DNA of 64,000 nucleotides from Argyresthia goedartella (GCA_949825045.1 OX463809.1:9265501-9329500); one strand, 5' to 3'; counted from the first letter of the stretch, positions 22,903 to 34,925 are shown. A program made the numbers and translations. Notes: generated by a model not told the origin, from the letters alone.

Positions 22903-24290
22903 TTAGGTATAAAGGGTGGGTTGGTGGGTGGGGGAGGTGACGAAGGCATATGTAAGAGGGGTGCGCCTGAAAGAGGCAACATTTGGGGGATATAGTGTGG
23001 GGAGGTCGAGAAGACTTGGGATAAATGCCCTAGGTGGGGGGGGGTAGTTTATGAAGCTGGCGGCGCTTAAGGTGCCGTTGGAGGAAATGGGGCCGTGGCC
23101 CGAAGCCTTGTCCAAGGGGATAGGTGGTGTTGGGTGGAAATAGGGGCTTAGAAAAATTTAGAGGGCGTTGAGAGGGCGCTTGTTGGGAAGAACTCTGGCT
23201 CTGTTCCCACCTGCGACTTGCGCCTGGGGCTGCCGGGCATCCGCCTTAGTTGGCTGGATGGCCGGTCTGCCCGCACAACACGCAGGTGGGAGGGTTTGCC
23301 GCGTCCATCCCACAAACGGAGGTGGCATGATTGCCTGCGCATTTCACGCAACGGGGCCAAAGCATCTGCTTTGGCCATGTCCATACATTTGACAGTTATA
23401 ACACTGTGAAATGATATTGGCGGATTTGGGGCTATCGACGCTGATGTCTTTGAGACCGCAGAGGGATTGAAGGGGGCTAATCTGCCTACCTGCGGCGGTG
23501 GGTTCGGCAATTACTAAAATCATGTTAAAAGCCTTTGCAGGCCGGTACGCGGTTTTTGCACGGTGCATCCTATGTACTGCCATTACCGGGAAGTTTTTGG
23601 AGATTAAGTCATTTTTGATGACGGATGTGGGGAGATTTGTGGGGACGGGGCGGACTATGTAACGAAAAGTCCTCTCCTCGGGGAGTGAGTAAGTATGGAA
23701 GGCGATATGGTTCGCCCTCAAGAATTTGGTGATTGCGCGATGGCTTTTAGACTCTGCCACCTGGACGCGGGTTCCGGCTGATGTAATCGCGGATGTATAT
23801 TTGATTCCATTTCTTTGCAAATGGATCGATACCCGAGTCCAGGCGGTTTCGTCTCGGACTATTAGTGGTGGTGGGGGGCGAGCGCGGGGCGCGGGGGTTG
23901 GTGGGGCTACGGTATTCGCGGTACCGGTGGGGGATGGAGGGCTCTGAAGGATCAGAGTTCGGGGCGCGGGGGGGGCGGGGGAATTTGTTGAACAAGGTGT
24001 GGGTTTTGGGGTTAGCGGAGACAGAGACATGGCAGCGGGCCTGATCTGTTTGGCCGGTTCTTCCGCTTTTTGTTTTTTGAGATGACGGGGGTGAAATGAG
24101 TTTCCTCATTGAAATTGGATGGCGGTGAATTTACAGGGGAAAGAGAGCTGAGGGTTGGGGTTGGGGTTGGGGGGTTCGCGGGGGATGCAAGAACCGGCGA
24201 GCGAAGGTGCGAGTCAGCTTCGGAGCTGGTTGAGGGGCTAGCGGGGGGATCTGCTGCTCTAATAATTTGGATCAATGGGCGATCCGGAGG
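22903..24290 (-). pseudogene. LINE-E ORF1 (gag-like, CCHC zinc knuckles)
   Basis: Minus-strand reading: a Pro/Ser-rich N-terminal half (about 24275-23930), a conserved central region (RTFRYIVRPVPTNLPTSVIK, AKAFNMILVIAE), then zinc knuckles beginning CYNCQMYGHGQSRCF at about 23405 and continuing in a second frame as CVKCAGNHATSVC and CVLCGQTGHPAN. The ORF stops at 23344 through a 1-nt slip between knuckles one and two. Another frame change lies near 24020. A Pro-rich tail ends at 22903. The protein would bind element RNA. Confidence 0.82.
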
Positions 24291-24792
24291 GAATGGGACA
24301 GTTGTTGGAGTACATACTCCAACAACAAGGGGACCGACGACACATATTTACCTATCTCGATAAGTAAATTAGTATCTGGTTGGGGGGCCATGGCTTGGGT
24401 GTGTAGCCTAGTGTGTAGGTGAGTACCTACTTGTGTCTCGGACCGCCTCCGCCTCTATCCAGGCGGTCCGAGGTGAGTGGTACAAAATAATAAAACAGAA
24501 GAATGGGGACAGTAGAATGGGGACAGAGAGAGAAGAATAGGTAAATAAATAAAATAAAAATAATACTACCTTACTGGAACCAATCCAACCTGGGCACAAC
24601 ACACGCGGCGGACTGACCCGAGGGGATCTCACGGGCATGCGAGAGAGAGATCTCTCGCACGAAGGCGCGGGCGCGCTCGCGGGCACGGGCGCGGGTGAAA
24701 GAGAGGGAAACACTTGCTGCCGGGGCGGCAACGGGAGAGAGTAAACACGACCGTCCTGCACGGGTGCTGGACGGTGAGTCGTGCGTTTAATT
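24290..24792 (-). promoter_or_regulatory. LINE-E 5' UTR, likely internal promoter region
   Basis: About 500 bp between the mapped 5' end and ORF1. GC-rich near 24640-24740 (gcgcgggcgcgctcgcgggc) with several palindromic words (gagagagatctctc at 24641-24654). Jockey-type LINEs carry internal promoters here, so the role is inferred from the family and not from a recognised motif. Confidence 0.5.
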
Positions 24793-24906
24793 GAATAAAT
24801 GCCGAGACCGAAGGTCGAGGCTTTTATAGCGCGGACATCAAAGGCTGTAATGGTGACCAAGCTTATAGGCCGAGAGCGTAGCTAAGCTAAGCTCGAGGCC
24901 TTCATA

Positions 24907-24937
24907 GTGTGGCCAGCAGTGCAGTCATTGCGGACCA
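24907..24937. repeat. Right inverted end of the small element split by LINE-E
   Basis: Inverted partner of 18491-18521. Confidence 0.6.
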
Positions 24938-26480
24938 AGGCTTGTATGGTAAGGTACCGTCGCATGGTAAGGCCCACTTTTTTATAAATTGAAATAAAAG
25001 CTTTATTTAACCACCCTCAAGGAAAAAAAGGTTTACAATGAAAGTTATGATTATTTCAAAATCCAAATAAATGTACTTTTTAAAGCTATAACGACGGTAA
25101 GATACTTTTTTGAACGTTTTTAAAAACCTCTTTTTTGGGCTTTATTAAAAATGGTGTCGATAATAAGGCCCGTGCCGATTGTAGGTCGTTTGGCGTAAAA
25201 GTATGCATTAAAAACCTCAAAGATTGAATAAATATGAACATTGTGATATTAATGAACATTATAACAGGAAGCATAAACTAAAATCATGAATAATTTGTTA
25301 GAAAAATACGCGTTTCTACTGTGTGGGAAATCAGCCTAGCTTTTGACTTTTTAGGTGTTTTGTGAATAAATATTAGTATTTTATTTAAAAATTCATGCTA
25401 TAATTGAGGAATTATTGTCAAGGTTTTTTGATTTTTAATTTTCATACATTGGGCCTTATTACACAGACATTGTTAAGAAGGCCCCTACGGTCGGTTACAT
25501 TACTAGGCCCTTTAAAATTCAGTTCAACTTACTTGACCGAAAGCATCCGAATTTCCGATCAGTAATTATAAGTGTATTTATCATCATCATCAAGCCCATT
25601 GTTAGAAAAATACGCGTTTCCACTGTGTGGGAAATCAGCCTAGCTTTTGACTTTTTAGGTGTTTTGTGAATAAATATTAGTATTTTATTTAAAAATACTG
25701 TTATTCATGCTATAATTGAGTAATTATTGTCAAGGTTTTTTGATTTTTAATTTTCATACATTGGGCCTTATTACACAGACATTGTTAAGAAGGCCCCTAC
25801 GGTCGGTTACATTACTAGGCCCTTTAAAATTCAGTTCAACTCACTTGACCGAAAGCATCCGAATTTCCGATCAGTAATTATAAGTGTATTTATCATCATC
25901 ATCAAGCCCTTTTGTAACACTAAGTAAAACATTGTTAGTTAAATTTAACACAACAGAAACTAGCGGGCTTTATTAGACTACAGTAGGGTTGGAAGGCGCA
26001 GCCGAGTCTTGTATGGCCCAAGCAATAATTTTGTTGGGCTTTCCTAAACGACATGGGCCTTCCAACACAAATTAATCGTTTTCTAAATAAATAGACATGA
26101 AATCGCACATTTCTATGTAAATATCAAATAATAATGATCAAATAAACACTCTAAACAAAAATCTACTTACAAATCGCAGTTTAAACAAGTAAAAACTTAC
26201 GTTTTGTGGGCGCACAATTTAGCGTAATCAGGGACCGCGCCCGACATCGGTGAACAACCGGGCGTCATTGTCAATATGGCGGCCCCACACTGCCCGCTGT
26301 TGCGTTACTGCGTTTCTATTGGTCTATTCCACACGTACTTTGAAGCTCGTGCAAATCAACTGTATAGAAGTCGGTGTTCTGCGCCTGGGCCTTGCTAACT
26401 GGTGGGTCTTATCAGACGACTGTACCTTACTTTACTCAAATAATGCGAGTAATTAAATAAAACCAGCTTATTATAAAATT
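24938..26480. other. AT-rich tract with recurring GGGCCTT/AAGGCCC words
   Basis: Contains the tandem duplication at 25295-25909 and about a dozen spaced words of the form gggcctta or taaggccc in both orientations. No gene. Confidence 0.6.
25295..25909. repeat. Tandem duplication, two ~304-311 bp units
   Basis: 25295-25598 and 25599-25909 are nearly identical, both opening ttgttagaaaaatacgcgtt and ending tcatcatcatcaagccc. The second has an extra atactgtt near 25697. Confidence 0.96.
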
Positions 26481-26487
26481 GATAGTG

Positions 26488-26632
26488 ATTTTTTTTTTGT
26501 CACACGTACCCAAATTATGAATAAAGCCTTTTTGCAGTACCTTTTTTAGTGGCAAGAAGATCGCCCGCTCTTTTTTTTTTTGTCACTCAGAACCAAATTC
26601 AGAATAAAGCCTTTCTGCGCTACCTTTTTTTT
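26488..26632. repeat. Imperfect 84-bp tandem repeat
   Basis: The words tttttttgtcac, ccaaatt, gaataaagcctttttgc and gtacctttttt occur twice (from 26488 and from 26571). Confidence 0.8.
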
Positions 26633-26639
26633 ACCATTT

Positions 26640-27814
26640 TCGAAACAAAGCTCGACAATCATGGAATTTAACAGGAAATTGCCGGTCGCTAAAACACGAC
26701 AGTAATGGATTTTTAAAGGAAATTGCCGGCACCTTTTCTGGCTCCTCCAAGTAGCGCGGCAATGTCGACTTTGCCTCAAAGAAGGTTGTCAAAATAATGA
26801 GCACATTACTAGCTTTTATTTGAGTAAAACATGTAACTGACTCACGCACCATCTAGTGGTCGGTGCTGGGGAAAAAGATGGCGCTCCGGCGAGCGATTTG
26901 ACACAGATGTTATTATATTAAGCAGTTCAACACCAATTTTCAAAAAAAAAACTTATAAGTTTTTTAGTCTGGGTGAGGTCACCGGTGACCTATATGGTAT
27001 TTAACGTGTTAATATTTAAGAGACGTGCTCGCTAGTCTACTTTTGGTTGCTGTCATTATATTCATAAATTGTAAAAGTACACTAAGCTAAGTACACAGAC
27101 AAAATATAACCCGTTTTCATAAACTGGAACACAACCACTGTTAACTTTGCAAAAGTGGAGTTCGATATTTTCCACGAACCGGGACCAGGGAGGAGTGCAC
27201 TTTGTTTGAAGACCATAATAGAAAACAAACACAATATTTGAATAAATTTTAAATGCGCAGTTATTTGTTAGTGCATTACTAACTTTTAGTTTCAATATGA
27301 GTTATTGAATTCAGAAGGGCTGGGTTCGACTCTCCACCAGGAATTGCACAAAATTAAACGACATCTTTTTCCTTCAGGATGCAGTGGGTTGTGGGAGGCG
27401 TTTAATTATTTAAAAACACAAAAATTGTAATGAAACGCTTTATTTTTGTTACGGCCATTTAGAACTTCTCATATGAAAAACAAAAGCTATTTATTCTGCA
27501 GACAAAAACTTGCAGTAATAACAACCATGTAAAAAGTTGCATAGTGAACAAAGAAATCGTTCTGTTGTATTCGTACCTTCATCTCGTTCCTCGGGGAAAT
27601 AAAAATAAAAAGTAAATATTTCCTCTTTGCAGCTTAGTTTCTCAGCTTCGGCCTTCGGGTTATACACGAGGAGCCCCAGATGAACGAAACTCGAAGGAGC
27701 AGACTTCGAAAAACAACATAATCTAAGATTAAGAAAAGAAGAAAATTTAAAAAAAATAAGAGGACTATCTGAACTAAACTAAATAACTAAATATCAATTT
27801 TATCTACGAAGATT
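26640..27814. other. Unassigned sequence
   Basis: No gene found. A B-box-like gggttcgactctcc at 27321 may be a SINE scrap. Confidence 0.35.
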
Positions 27815-27860
27815 CTGGCCCCACACTAGGATACCCCGTGTCGAGGGAATAACAAATATA
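27815..27860 (-). repeat. SINE 3' fragment, reversed
   Basis: ctggccccacactaggatacc is the reversed end of the type A SINE body. Confidence 0.6.
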
Positions 27861-27892
27861 TAATAAATATAAACAACTAATATATAACAGAC

Positions 27893-27893
27893 A

Positions 27894-27939
<46 letters not shown>
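27893..27939. repeat. AC microsatellite
   Basis: Uninterrupted ac dinucleotides over most of the interval. Confidence 0.97.
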
Positions 27940-27943
<4 letters not shown>

Positions 27944-28250
27944 TCACTGACGGAAGATCAGCGCCTGAGGAGTCTACTTCTTAGGCACATGCTGAGTCAG
28001 AACCTTTTTGCAGATGCCACACCACCCTCAGTTCTAATGCGATATAGGTACTTTGGTACCTATGTCCTACCTGTCTCAAGGTGAATTACTTTAACTTTAG
28101 TTTCTAGTTGTTTCTGAATGTTTATAAGTATTTTTGTTTTCTGCGATGTTATTTTTGTTAAGTGGTACCTATGTTATTTTTTGTTAAGAATCTGCAATGT
28201 TTTGTGTGTGGGTGTGCGCTTATGCAAATAAATAAATAAATAAATAAACA
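27940..28250 (+). repeat. LINE 3' UTR with (AAAT)n tail
   Basis: Contains gaagatcagcgcc, gcacatgctgagtcagaacctttttgc and ends gcaaataaataaataaataaa. The same motif pair occurs in the 3' UTR of LINE-F (32735-32800) and at 43370-43430, so this is a 5'-truncated insertion of a related LINE. It is followed by CA-rich sequence. Confidence 0.75.
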
Positions 28251-28750
28251 CACACCCTTTCACACACACGCACTCACACACACACGACTCACTGCATTCG
28301 ATCACAGAATATACAATAGTACTAGACGTACAGAAATTGCACTCCTTTCATCTCGAAGAAAGCCGCCATTTTAATAGCCTGCAAAATTTCCAACGCACCT
28401 GGTGCATTCAAAAACGCAGCTTTCTATTATGCTCACAAGAGCGCAATTCCTTTGTGTTCAGAGTTTACCTACGCCTACAGCTCAAGCGCCAGGGTTGTAG
28501 AAGCAAAGTAAAATAAATAACAACATAATTTATTGTATTTACAATTGTTTAACTTTAATGTAGTGTTATTTGTAATTCTTACCTTCTCTAAAGTACCTTT
28601 TATTAAACGTCAGCGTTGCGAAAATTCGAAATCGAACAAACAGTGTCAGAAAACAAAGACATGGTTCAGTAAAGTTAATGTTTTTAGCAGCGAAAGTAAT
28701 CTATTTGCTGGAGTGATATATCGGTAAAGTAAAACATGTTAAAACATGTT

Positions 28751-28820
28751 GGATGTTTCAGTGCTCTGTGGAAGGATTCAAAGAAAACTTTGAATCCCTC
28801 CACAGAGAACTGAAACATCC
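28751..28820. ncRNA. Near-perfect 70-nt hairpin (candidate small-RNA precursor or fold-back)
   Basis: 33-nt arms (28751-28783 and 28788-28820) pair at 31 of 33 positions around an aaaa loop; the outer ends read ggatgtttcag and ctgaaacatcc. Size and geometry fit a pre-miRNA-like or palindromic element. Nothing shows transcription. Confidence 0.45.
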
Positions 28821-28956
28821 CGCGCGCGCCCCTACTGGAGACGGCAGTGACGGCAATACTCGTGCTGCGCAGTTGCGCTCAGCGCCACTGCGGCGGTAGG
28901 AAAAGGCCTTCAGTTTCTATTTGTTTGCACGTTGTGGAGTGAACATTATCAAAAAA

Positions 28957-29336
28957 ACCGGTCAAGTGCGAGTCTAAATCGCGCACGAAGGGTTCCGTAC
29001 CACCGTTCAATGGAAGCGATGGTGTGGAGTGAATAGTTTGGATTTTACTCAGCAAAATATTGTTTACAAAGTTATTGGTGCGGTTACTTTCACACTCCAT
29101 GTACGTAACCAGGTGCATCCATAAGTTTGTATGTGGTATTGAAAGAATTGTTGTATGGGAGCCCCCTTAAATATTTATTTTATCCTGTTTTTTAGTATTT
29201 GTTGTTATAGCGGCAACATAAATACATAATCTGTGAAAATTTCAACTCTCAGACGGACGGACGGACGGACGGACGGACAGCGGAGTCTTAGTAATAGGGT
29301 CCCGTTTGGAACCCTTCGGGTACGGAACCCTAAAAA
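28957..29336. mobile_element. Lepidopteran interspersed repeat with ACGG run
   Basis: Opens ccggtcaagtgcgagtc, then cgcacgaagggttccgtac, and closes cgggtacggaaccct, so the agggttccgtac word is inverted at the two sides. A (gacg)n run lies at 29252-29278. I recall this consensus as widespread in Lepidoptera. Class is uncertain. Confidence 0.65.
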
Positions 29337-29709
29337 GGAATAGAAAAGCCTCATTGTGCTGTGATTTGGTGTCATAATCAAATTAAAAATGTAATTAAAA
29401 AATATTCTGACATATCATATCACAAGTAAGTATTGAAAAGGATTTTTTAGCTATATTTGAAAAATGCGATTTGCGGTTGACTAGGAACACAAAATCTCAA
29501 CCAAACGGGCGCGGTTGAGGATTTGTTTAGCTAGTGAATGTGTTAGTGGTGTGTAGCACTGTATGGCGTCATATCGATAGAGTGCATCAATATCCTTAAA
29601 ATACCAATGTATTTTTGAATTACTATTAAAAATTGATAATTTTGGCATAACTTTTATTAATTTTTCTTTTTTCCCTTAATTTTCATGGTTTATACGTACA
29701 AGGTTATGT

Positions 29710-32700
29710 AGTATATGCCATGATGAATTTCTATTGGCTATGGAGCAGCATTCGGTGGACGTTATGGCAATTAATGAAACGTGGCTCCGCGCAGGCGAAG
29801 AAGCGCGCGCGCCGTCACCGCCCGGCTTTCGGCTGCGGCACGCGCCGCGGCCTGCTGGTGTTCGAGCCCGCGGTGGTGGCGTCGGCTTCTACTTGCGCCG
29901 AGGTGTTTATGTTCGGTTTCTTGAGCATCCACCATCTTCTATTGAGCAAATGTGGATTAGCATCAAATTGAACGGCCTTCAAGTTGTTATAGGCACAGCG
30001 TATCGCCCGCAATGGGTGAATGTTGATACATTCCTCGACGCATTAACAGAATCTTTGAGCTCATTCTCGGCATTCGATCATATTGTTCTATTAGGTGACT
30101 TTAACATAGACATGCTAAAAATAGAAGATGCAAGTACCAAAAAGCTAAAAGACTTTTCGTTATGTATGGATCTTTGTCAATACGTAACTGAGCCGACGCA
30201 CTTTACAGATCACTCAGAGACGTTGATAGATTTAATATTTAGTAGGACTAAGGTAAGTGATGTTTGCATTAATTATGTGCCTGAACTGAGCAACCATGCT
30301 TTCTTAACGTGCGAGATTAATGTTAAAAAACCCAAACCACATCCTCGATGTATTGTCTACAGGCCTCTTAAAGATATTGATATGGATACTTTTAATGCTG
30401 ACCTAACTGCCATACAGTGGGAGAGTCTGTTGAGCGAAGACGTAAATGAGACATTGTGCGCGCTAAATTCTCAAATTGTAAACTTGTTTGATTTGCACGC
30501 ACCTGTAAAAACCATCTATGTAAAAGATTTAAACTACCCTTGGTTAACACCAACAGTGAAAGCCATGATAAATCTCAGAAATGAAGCCCATGTCAAAAGC
30601 CGTAAAACTAAATTAGATATTGATAAAAAGTATTACAAAGAATTAAAACAAATTGTGAAAGTGGCAATGCATAGTGAAAAAATAGCTTATTTCCAGCATT
30701 ATGTCAATAATAACCTAAATGATCCACAAAAACTTTGGAAACATATTAAACGTAATGTAGCAGACTTTAAAAAAAGACAAATTGACCTACCCGAACATTT
30801 ATGTGACCCCGACTGCATTAATGACCATTTCCATAATATTCCTGATGAGGGTACTATCGATGTATCTTTATTAACGCACTACTGGTTTAACCGCTTCAAC
30901 AAATCAACCTTCAGTCTCAAAACAGTAAATCAAGACACCATTGTAAAAATTATGAAGAACTTTAAAACAAATGCTCAAGGTTTCGATTGTATCACTCTGG
31001 ATATGTTGCTTCTGACAATGCCACGTACACTTGGTATAATCACTTCTCTTATTAATCGATCTATTCAATCCGGAATACTTCCCGAAGCATGGAAAGTCGC
31101 GAAAGTGAGACCTCTTCCTAAAATAAATAACCCAGTAGATTTAAAAGATCTTCGACCAATAAGTATTCTACCTTTTATGTCCAAAATTATTGAAAAAGTT
31201 GTGTCAATGCAGTTAACAGAATACTTACAGGTTAACGATATTCTCCCTTCGAAACAGTCAGGCTTTAGAAAAGGTAGAGGTACGGTGACGGCTCTTTTGG
31301 ATGTTGTTGACGATATCCTGGCAGGACAGGACGTTGGTGAGGGAGCGATTTTGGTCTTACTTGACTTTTCGCGCGCGTTTGACACTATAAGTCCAACTTT
31401 ACTCTTATCTAAACTGGCCTATTATGGTTTTGACAGTGTTTCAATGAAATGGTTCTCTAGCTACCTGAGCAATCGTACCCAGAGTGTCGAAGTTTGTGGA
31501 GGTAAAGGCATTAACAAATACTCAAGCCCTGCAGTAGTAAATAAAGGTGTCCCCCAGGGCTCTATTTTGGGACCTATACTTTATATCCTTTACTCTGCTG
31601 ATTTAGCAAATATTGTGAACGACAGTAAATATCATATTTATGCTGACGACTTGCAGGTTTACAGATCTTTCAATCCCTCAGAAACGACGGAGGAAATTGC
31701 AAAACTTAATAAAGAACTAGATCAAATATCAGAATGGTCCAGAAAAAATTGTCTAGCTTTAAATCATCTTAAAACTAAGTTTTTTTGCGATTGGTACTAA
31801 AACGCAAATAAGGAAAATTTACAGTCACAATATTGAGCTCAAATTAGGAGGCGTAAAAATCGAACAGGTAACAGAAGCGCGGAATTTGGGTGTGCTGATG
31901 GATGATGGTTTAAAATTTGAAAAGCATGTACTTGAAACTGTTAGAAACTGTTTTTATAGACTTCGTGTTCTCTATAAAATACGTAACTACCTAGATGTAG
32001 ATACGAGGATCCATCTTTGTGAATCCCTTATTTTGTCTAAGCTAAATTATGCTGATACTGTTATTGGGGGCTGTCTGCTGGTAAGAACTAAAAAAATTAT
32101 ACAGAGAATTCAGAATTCATGCGCAAGGTTCTGTTTCACTATCCCACGGAGAGCGCACATTACCCCTTACTTAAATAGTAACAACTTACTCAATATGGAG
32201 TCACGGCGAGCCCTGCATTTTGCAAGTCTACTTTTCGGTGTGATTCAGAAGCAGCAACCTTCATACTTATACAACAAGTTAAAATTTTGTAATCGTCAGT
32301 CTCATATTCCATTAAGAATGGTCTGCCCATCCCACCATTCATCAGCATTTCGGAGAAGCTTCCGTTACTGCGCCACGAAATGCTGGAACAATATCCCTCC
32401 CCCTATTAGACAGTCCCCTTCAATAGGCAGTTTTAAATTAAAATATAAGAAATATCTACTTACTAAGCAAAAAGGCCTACAGTAAAGTTGTTTCATACCC
32501 ATTATCAACTGTTTGTTCTAAATTATCTGTTATAGTGTTACATAAGCTGTTGTGGTTTTAATTATATTTTTTCTGCGCATGTAATGCTGAGATCCAGTTG
32601 TAATAAATCGTACTTACATAAATACTGAGACTGAGCTTCAGCTAAATGTGATAGTGATGCATCATAATACTTTAATATCTGCACTGTTTTCATATGGTTC

Positions 32701-32885
32701 CAATACGTTTAATATTTAAGTGTAAGGCATCCACTGAAAATCAGCGCCGTGGCCCAACCATGGCATAAGGCTGAGTGGAGACCTTTTTGGTGCATAATAC
32801 TCGTACATAAGACTGTAATAATTTTAAGTTAAATTATTCTATTGTGTTTTTATGTGCCAAATAAAGTTTATTCTATTCTATTCTA
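29710..32885 (+). mobile_element. LINE-F: 5'-truncated CR1/Jockey-like LINE, nearly intact ORF2
   Basis: Begins inside the first residues of the endonuclease, runs through ORF2 (one frameshift) and a ~400-bp 3' UTR with the cagcgcc...gctgag...acctttttgg motif, ending in an aataaa signal and a ttcta-repeat tail (32862-32885). ORF1 and the endonuclease start are missing. Confidence 0.88.
29734..32485 (+). pseudogene. LINE-F ORF2: endonuclease plus reverse transcriptase, one frameshift
   Basis: Open for 688 codons to 31800, then continuing in the next frame to 32485. Endonuclease: VDVMAINETWLR (Glu), VVIGTAYRP, LLGDFNIDML (Asp/Asn), LSNHAFL (His). RT: DLKDLRPISILPFMSKIIEK, LLDFSRAFDTI (Asp), [20 protein letters not shown] (catalytic pair), then NLGVLMDDGLKFEKHV and a C-terminal segment ending at 32485. 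The frame changes at a T run near 31780-31786 (seven T). Apart from this slip and the lost N-terminus I see no stops, so the copy is young. It would encode the nicking and reverse-transcribing protein of the element. Confidence 0.9.
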
Positions 32886-33965
32886 GTATCTTCATTGTTA
32901 TTTGGTTTTGAGCTTAAAATATTGAGAGCAAGTGTTTGTGCAGATGAATAATTTAGGATCTCTTGAATACCTCATATACTTAGTGTGTAATTATTTCAGA
33001 TCACTGGAGAATATCAACACGAAGCTGTTCAAGGTGATTTATCTCAAAAAGCACAAGCAAAACGAAAAACGGTTATTAAATGTATACAACATTTTGTCAA
33101 GTGTGTAGTAGCCCCTTGAGAAACCCATCGTCGTTGCGTCTTGTTGTCTGCTTCTAGCCAGGCGCTCTTCAAATTGAGCCGAGCCTACAATGAGACCCAC
33201 CCATTTGTGCCGTATATTGATTTATACAGATAATACACATAATTTCTGATAGAACACGCCATGTTCCTGTTATATTTTCAGATCACTGAACTGAAGATTC
33301 ACGAGTCGATCTGAATGAAGCTGAATGAGTGAAGCTTTTGATGCTAATTTATTCAATGCAAAAATTTTCTGAAACTTTGTCGCAAGCCCAACCAGAACAG
33401 ATTCTACACCAAAGATCCAAGACACATAATGGAAAAATATATGGACATCAGACTGAACTACCTTACAAAAAAACGCAACTGCAGTTTATCGATACGAAGT
33501 TGTTTTAATAATTTATTTTTATTTTTGGGGCAGCGATGGTGCTCCGGCACAAGATTTGTAATTAATTGAAGTAATTGTAATAAACAACATGATAAATTTA
33601 ATAATTTTCTTTTAACATCTACCTTAGTTAACTGAGGTATTATGAACAATATTGAATACTAAAATACTCTGATTGTTTTATAATTAATTACCAAATAATA
33701 TTTAAAAATAATCATATTCAATTTCTGGCCATAAAAATATCGATAAAAATATCGACATGTCGCGCGCTGTAGGTGCTTATCGCGGTAGGTATAAGTCGCA
33801 CAACGAATTAAGAGCGCTGGGCGACGTTGGCGGGAAGTACTGCGCATATGTACAGGTATTGAAAAGTGACTACTGCGCATTCAAGGCCACCGCTCTTAAC
33901 GTGTGGCGCGACGTATGTAGGCGAGTGACGCAGGCCTGATTCGATGATAATATTGTTTATTAAGA
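32886..33965. other. Unassigned, AT-rich
   Basis: No gene. Two atatcga words (33737-33755) resemble the DREF motif of insect housekeeping promoters, followed by a GC-richer stretch (33757-33939) open for 60 codons without a domain. Confidence 0.35.
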
Positions 33966-34146
33966 TCTCTGCCTACCATGCGAGAGGTCCCGGGTTCGAT
34001 CCCCAGCTAAGGGTAAAAAAAACCCCAGGTCTTGGATGTTTATGTGCGTGTGATGTCGCTGTTTCTGGTTCCCACGACACAGGGCATCCTAGTATGGGGC
34101 CAGAAGCGATGTATGTGCGCCTGTATGTAAATGTTTATGTTATGTA
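33966..34146 (+). mobile_element. tRNA-derived SINE type A
   Basis: Head with ctctgcctaccatgcga and B-box-like gggttcgatcccc, body ccccaggtcttggatg, gatgtcgctgtttctggttc, cctagtatggggccagaag, end tgtaaatgtttatgtta. The A-box half of the tRNA head is truncated. Confidence 0.8.
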
Positions 34147-34750
34147 TTAGATACTAGTGGCCTTGTGGGCAGTAGACCTCCCTAACAGGGGGGACTGTGA
34201 ACCAATTTATAGGTAAGTATTTTAGATTCAATCAAAATCAAGTAGTAAAGTAGCCGCACCAATAATTTTGTAAACTACATTTTGCGATTTTTAACGAAAA
34301 TAGTTATTGTCTATTTCACTTACTCTCATGGTCTGTATAGATACTCTTTACTAATCCGTCTTCTACTTCGAGGAGTCCACACTTGGTATATTTTGAAAAT
34401 ATTTCTTGGATTTTTAGAAAATAGGCGGCCGAAAGGTAACATTGTAGTATATTTTTAGAACCGGCTCGTGAAGCCCTTTAATTTAAAACCTTTAATGGTT
34501 TCAGAAAAAGAAAAAAAAACATACAAAAAATTAATGACGTCATAACGAAAGGGAAAAGCGAGAAAAGCTCTCTACAAAAAACATCTTTTAATTAAAGGGA
34601 TACGTTTGCCAAGTTTTATGAGGATCGCTTGAAAACTGTGGCCACTAGACCGGAACTGACAGACACGTTTAGAGACAGACGAAAGCAAAATCGGCCAATG
34701 GGGAAATGGAGCCCTTCGCTCGCTTCGCTTGCTAGGTCAATAAGAAAACC
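34147..34750. other. Unassigned, with probable interspersed repeat 34520-34735
   Basis: 34690-34735 carries cggccaatggggaaatgg and ttcgctcgcttcgcttgc, words I associate with repetitive lepidopteran DNA. No gene. Confidence 0.4.
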
Positions 34751-34751
34751 T

Positions 34752-34807
34752 GTTCAAAGTGTTTATTATTTGAAATATTACTATTTCAAATAATAAACAG
34801 TTTGAAC
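34752..34807. repeat. Hairpin, 26-bp arms
   Basis: 34752-34777 pairs with 34782-34807 at 25 of 26 positions around a 4-nt loop; the inner 18 pairs are perfect (tgtttattatttgaaata). Confidence 0.9.
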
Positions 34808-34844
34808 TTTGAATATTTTCATCTTCAGGGCAAAACATATTTTC

Positions 34845-34925
34845 TTCTTCTCTGCGTAGGATTCAAACCAAGGACCTTTTGTTTATATAGCATAACTTTC
34901 TTATGCCACAGAGGTCGTCAACCGA
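34845..34925 (-). mobile_element. tRNA-like SINE head, reversed
   Basis: The reverse complement reads gacgacctctgtggcataag with a later ggtttgaatcc (B-box-like). The spacing fits a tRNA-derived head. No body was recognised. Confidence 0.45.

Larger units (their letters stand above)
18618..24792 (-). mobile_element. LINE-E: full-length Jockey-like LINE with 13-bp TSD
   Basis: Flanked by the exact 13-bp duplication gaataaatgccga (18605-18617 and 24793-24805), which fixes both ends. On the minus strand: GC-rich 5' UTR (24792-24290), ORF1 with zinc knuckles (about 24290-22903), ORF2 (22893-19057), and a 3' UTR ending in an A-rich tail (aaaaaataaaataaaaaa, 18618-18637). LINE-H (21189-22092) interrupts ORF2. 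Without it the element is about 5.3 kb, full length for a gag-plus-pol Jockey-type LINE. A fragment of the same 3' UTR is present at 57386-57445. Confidence 0.9.

Noticed and set aside
23168..23947. Plus-strand Gly/Arg-rich ORFs
   Set aside because: Antisense shadows of the Pro-rich, zinc-knuckle ORF1 of LINE-E.
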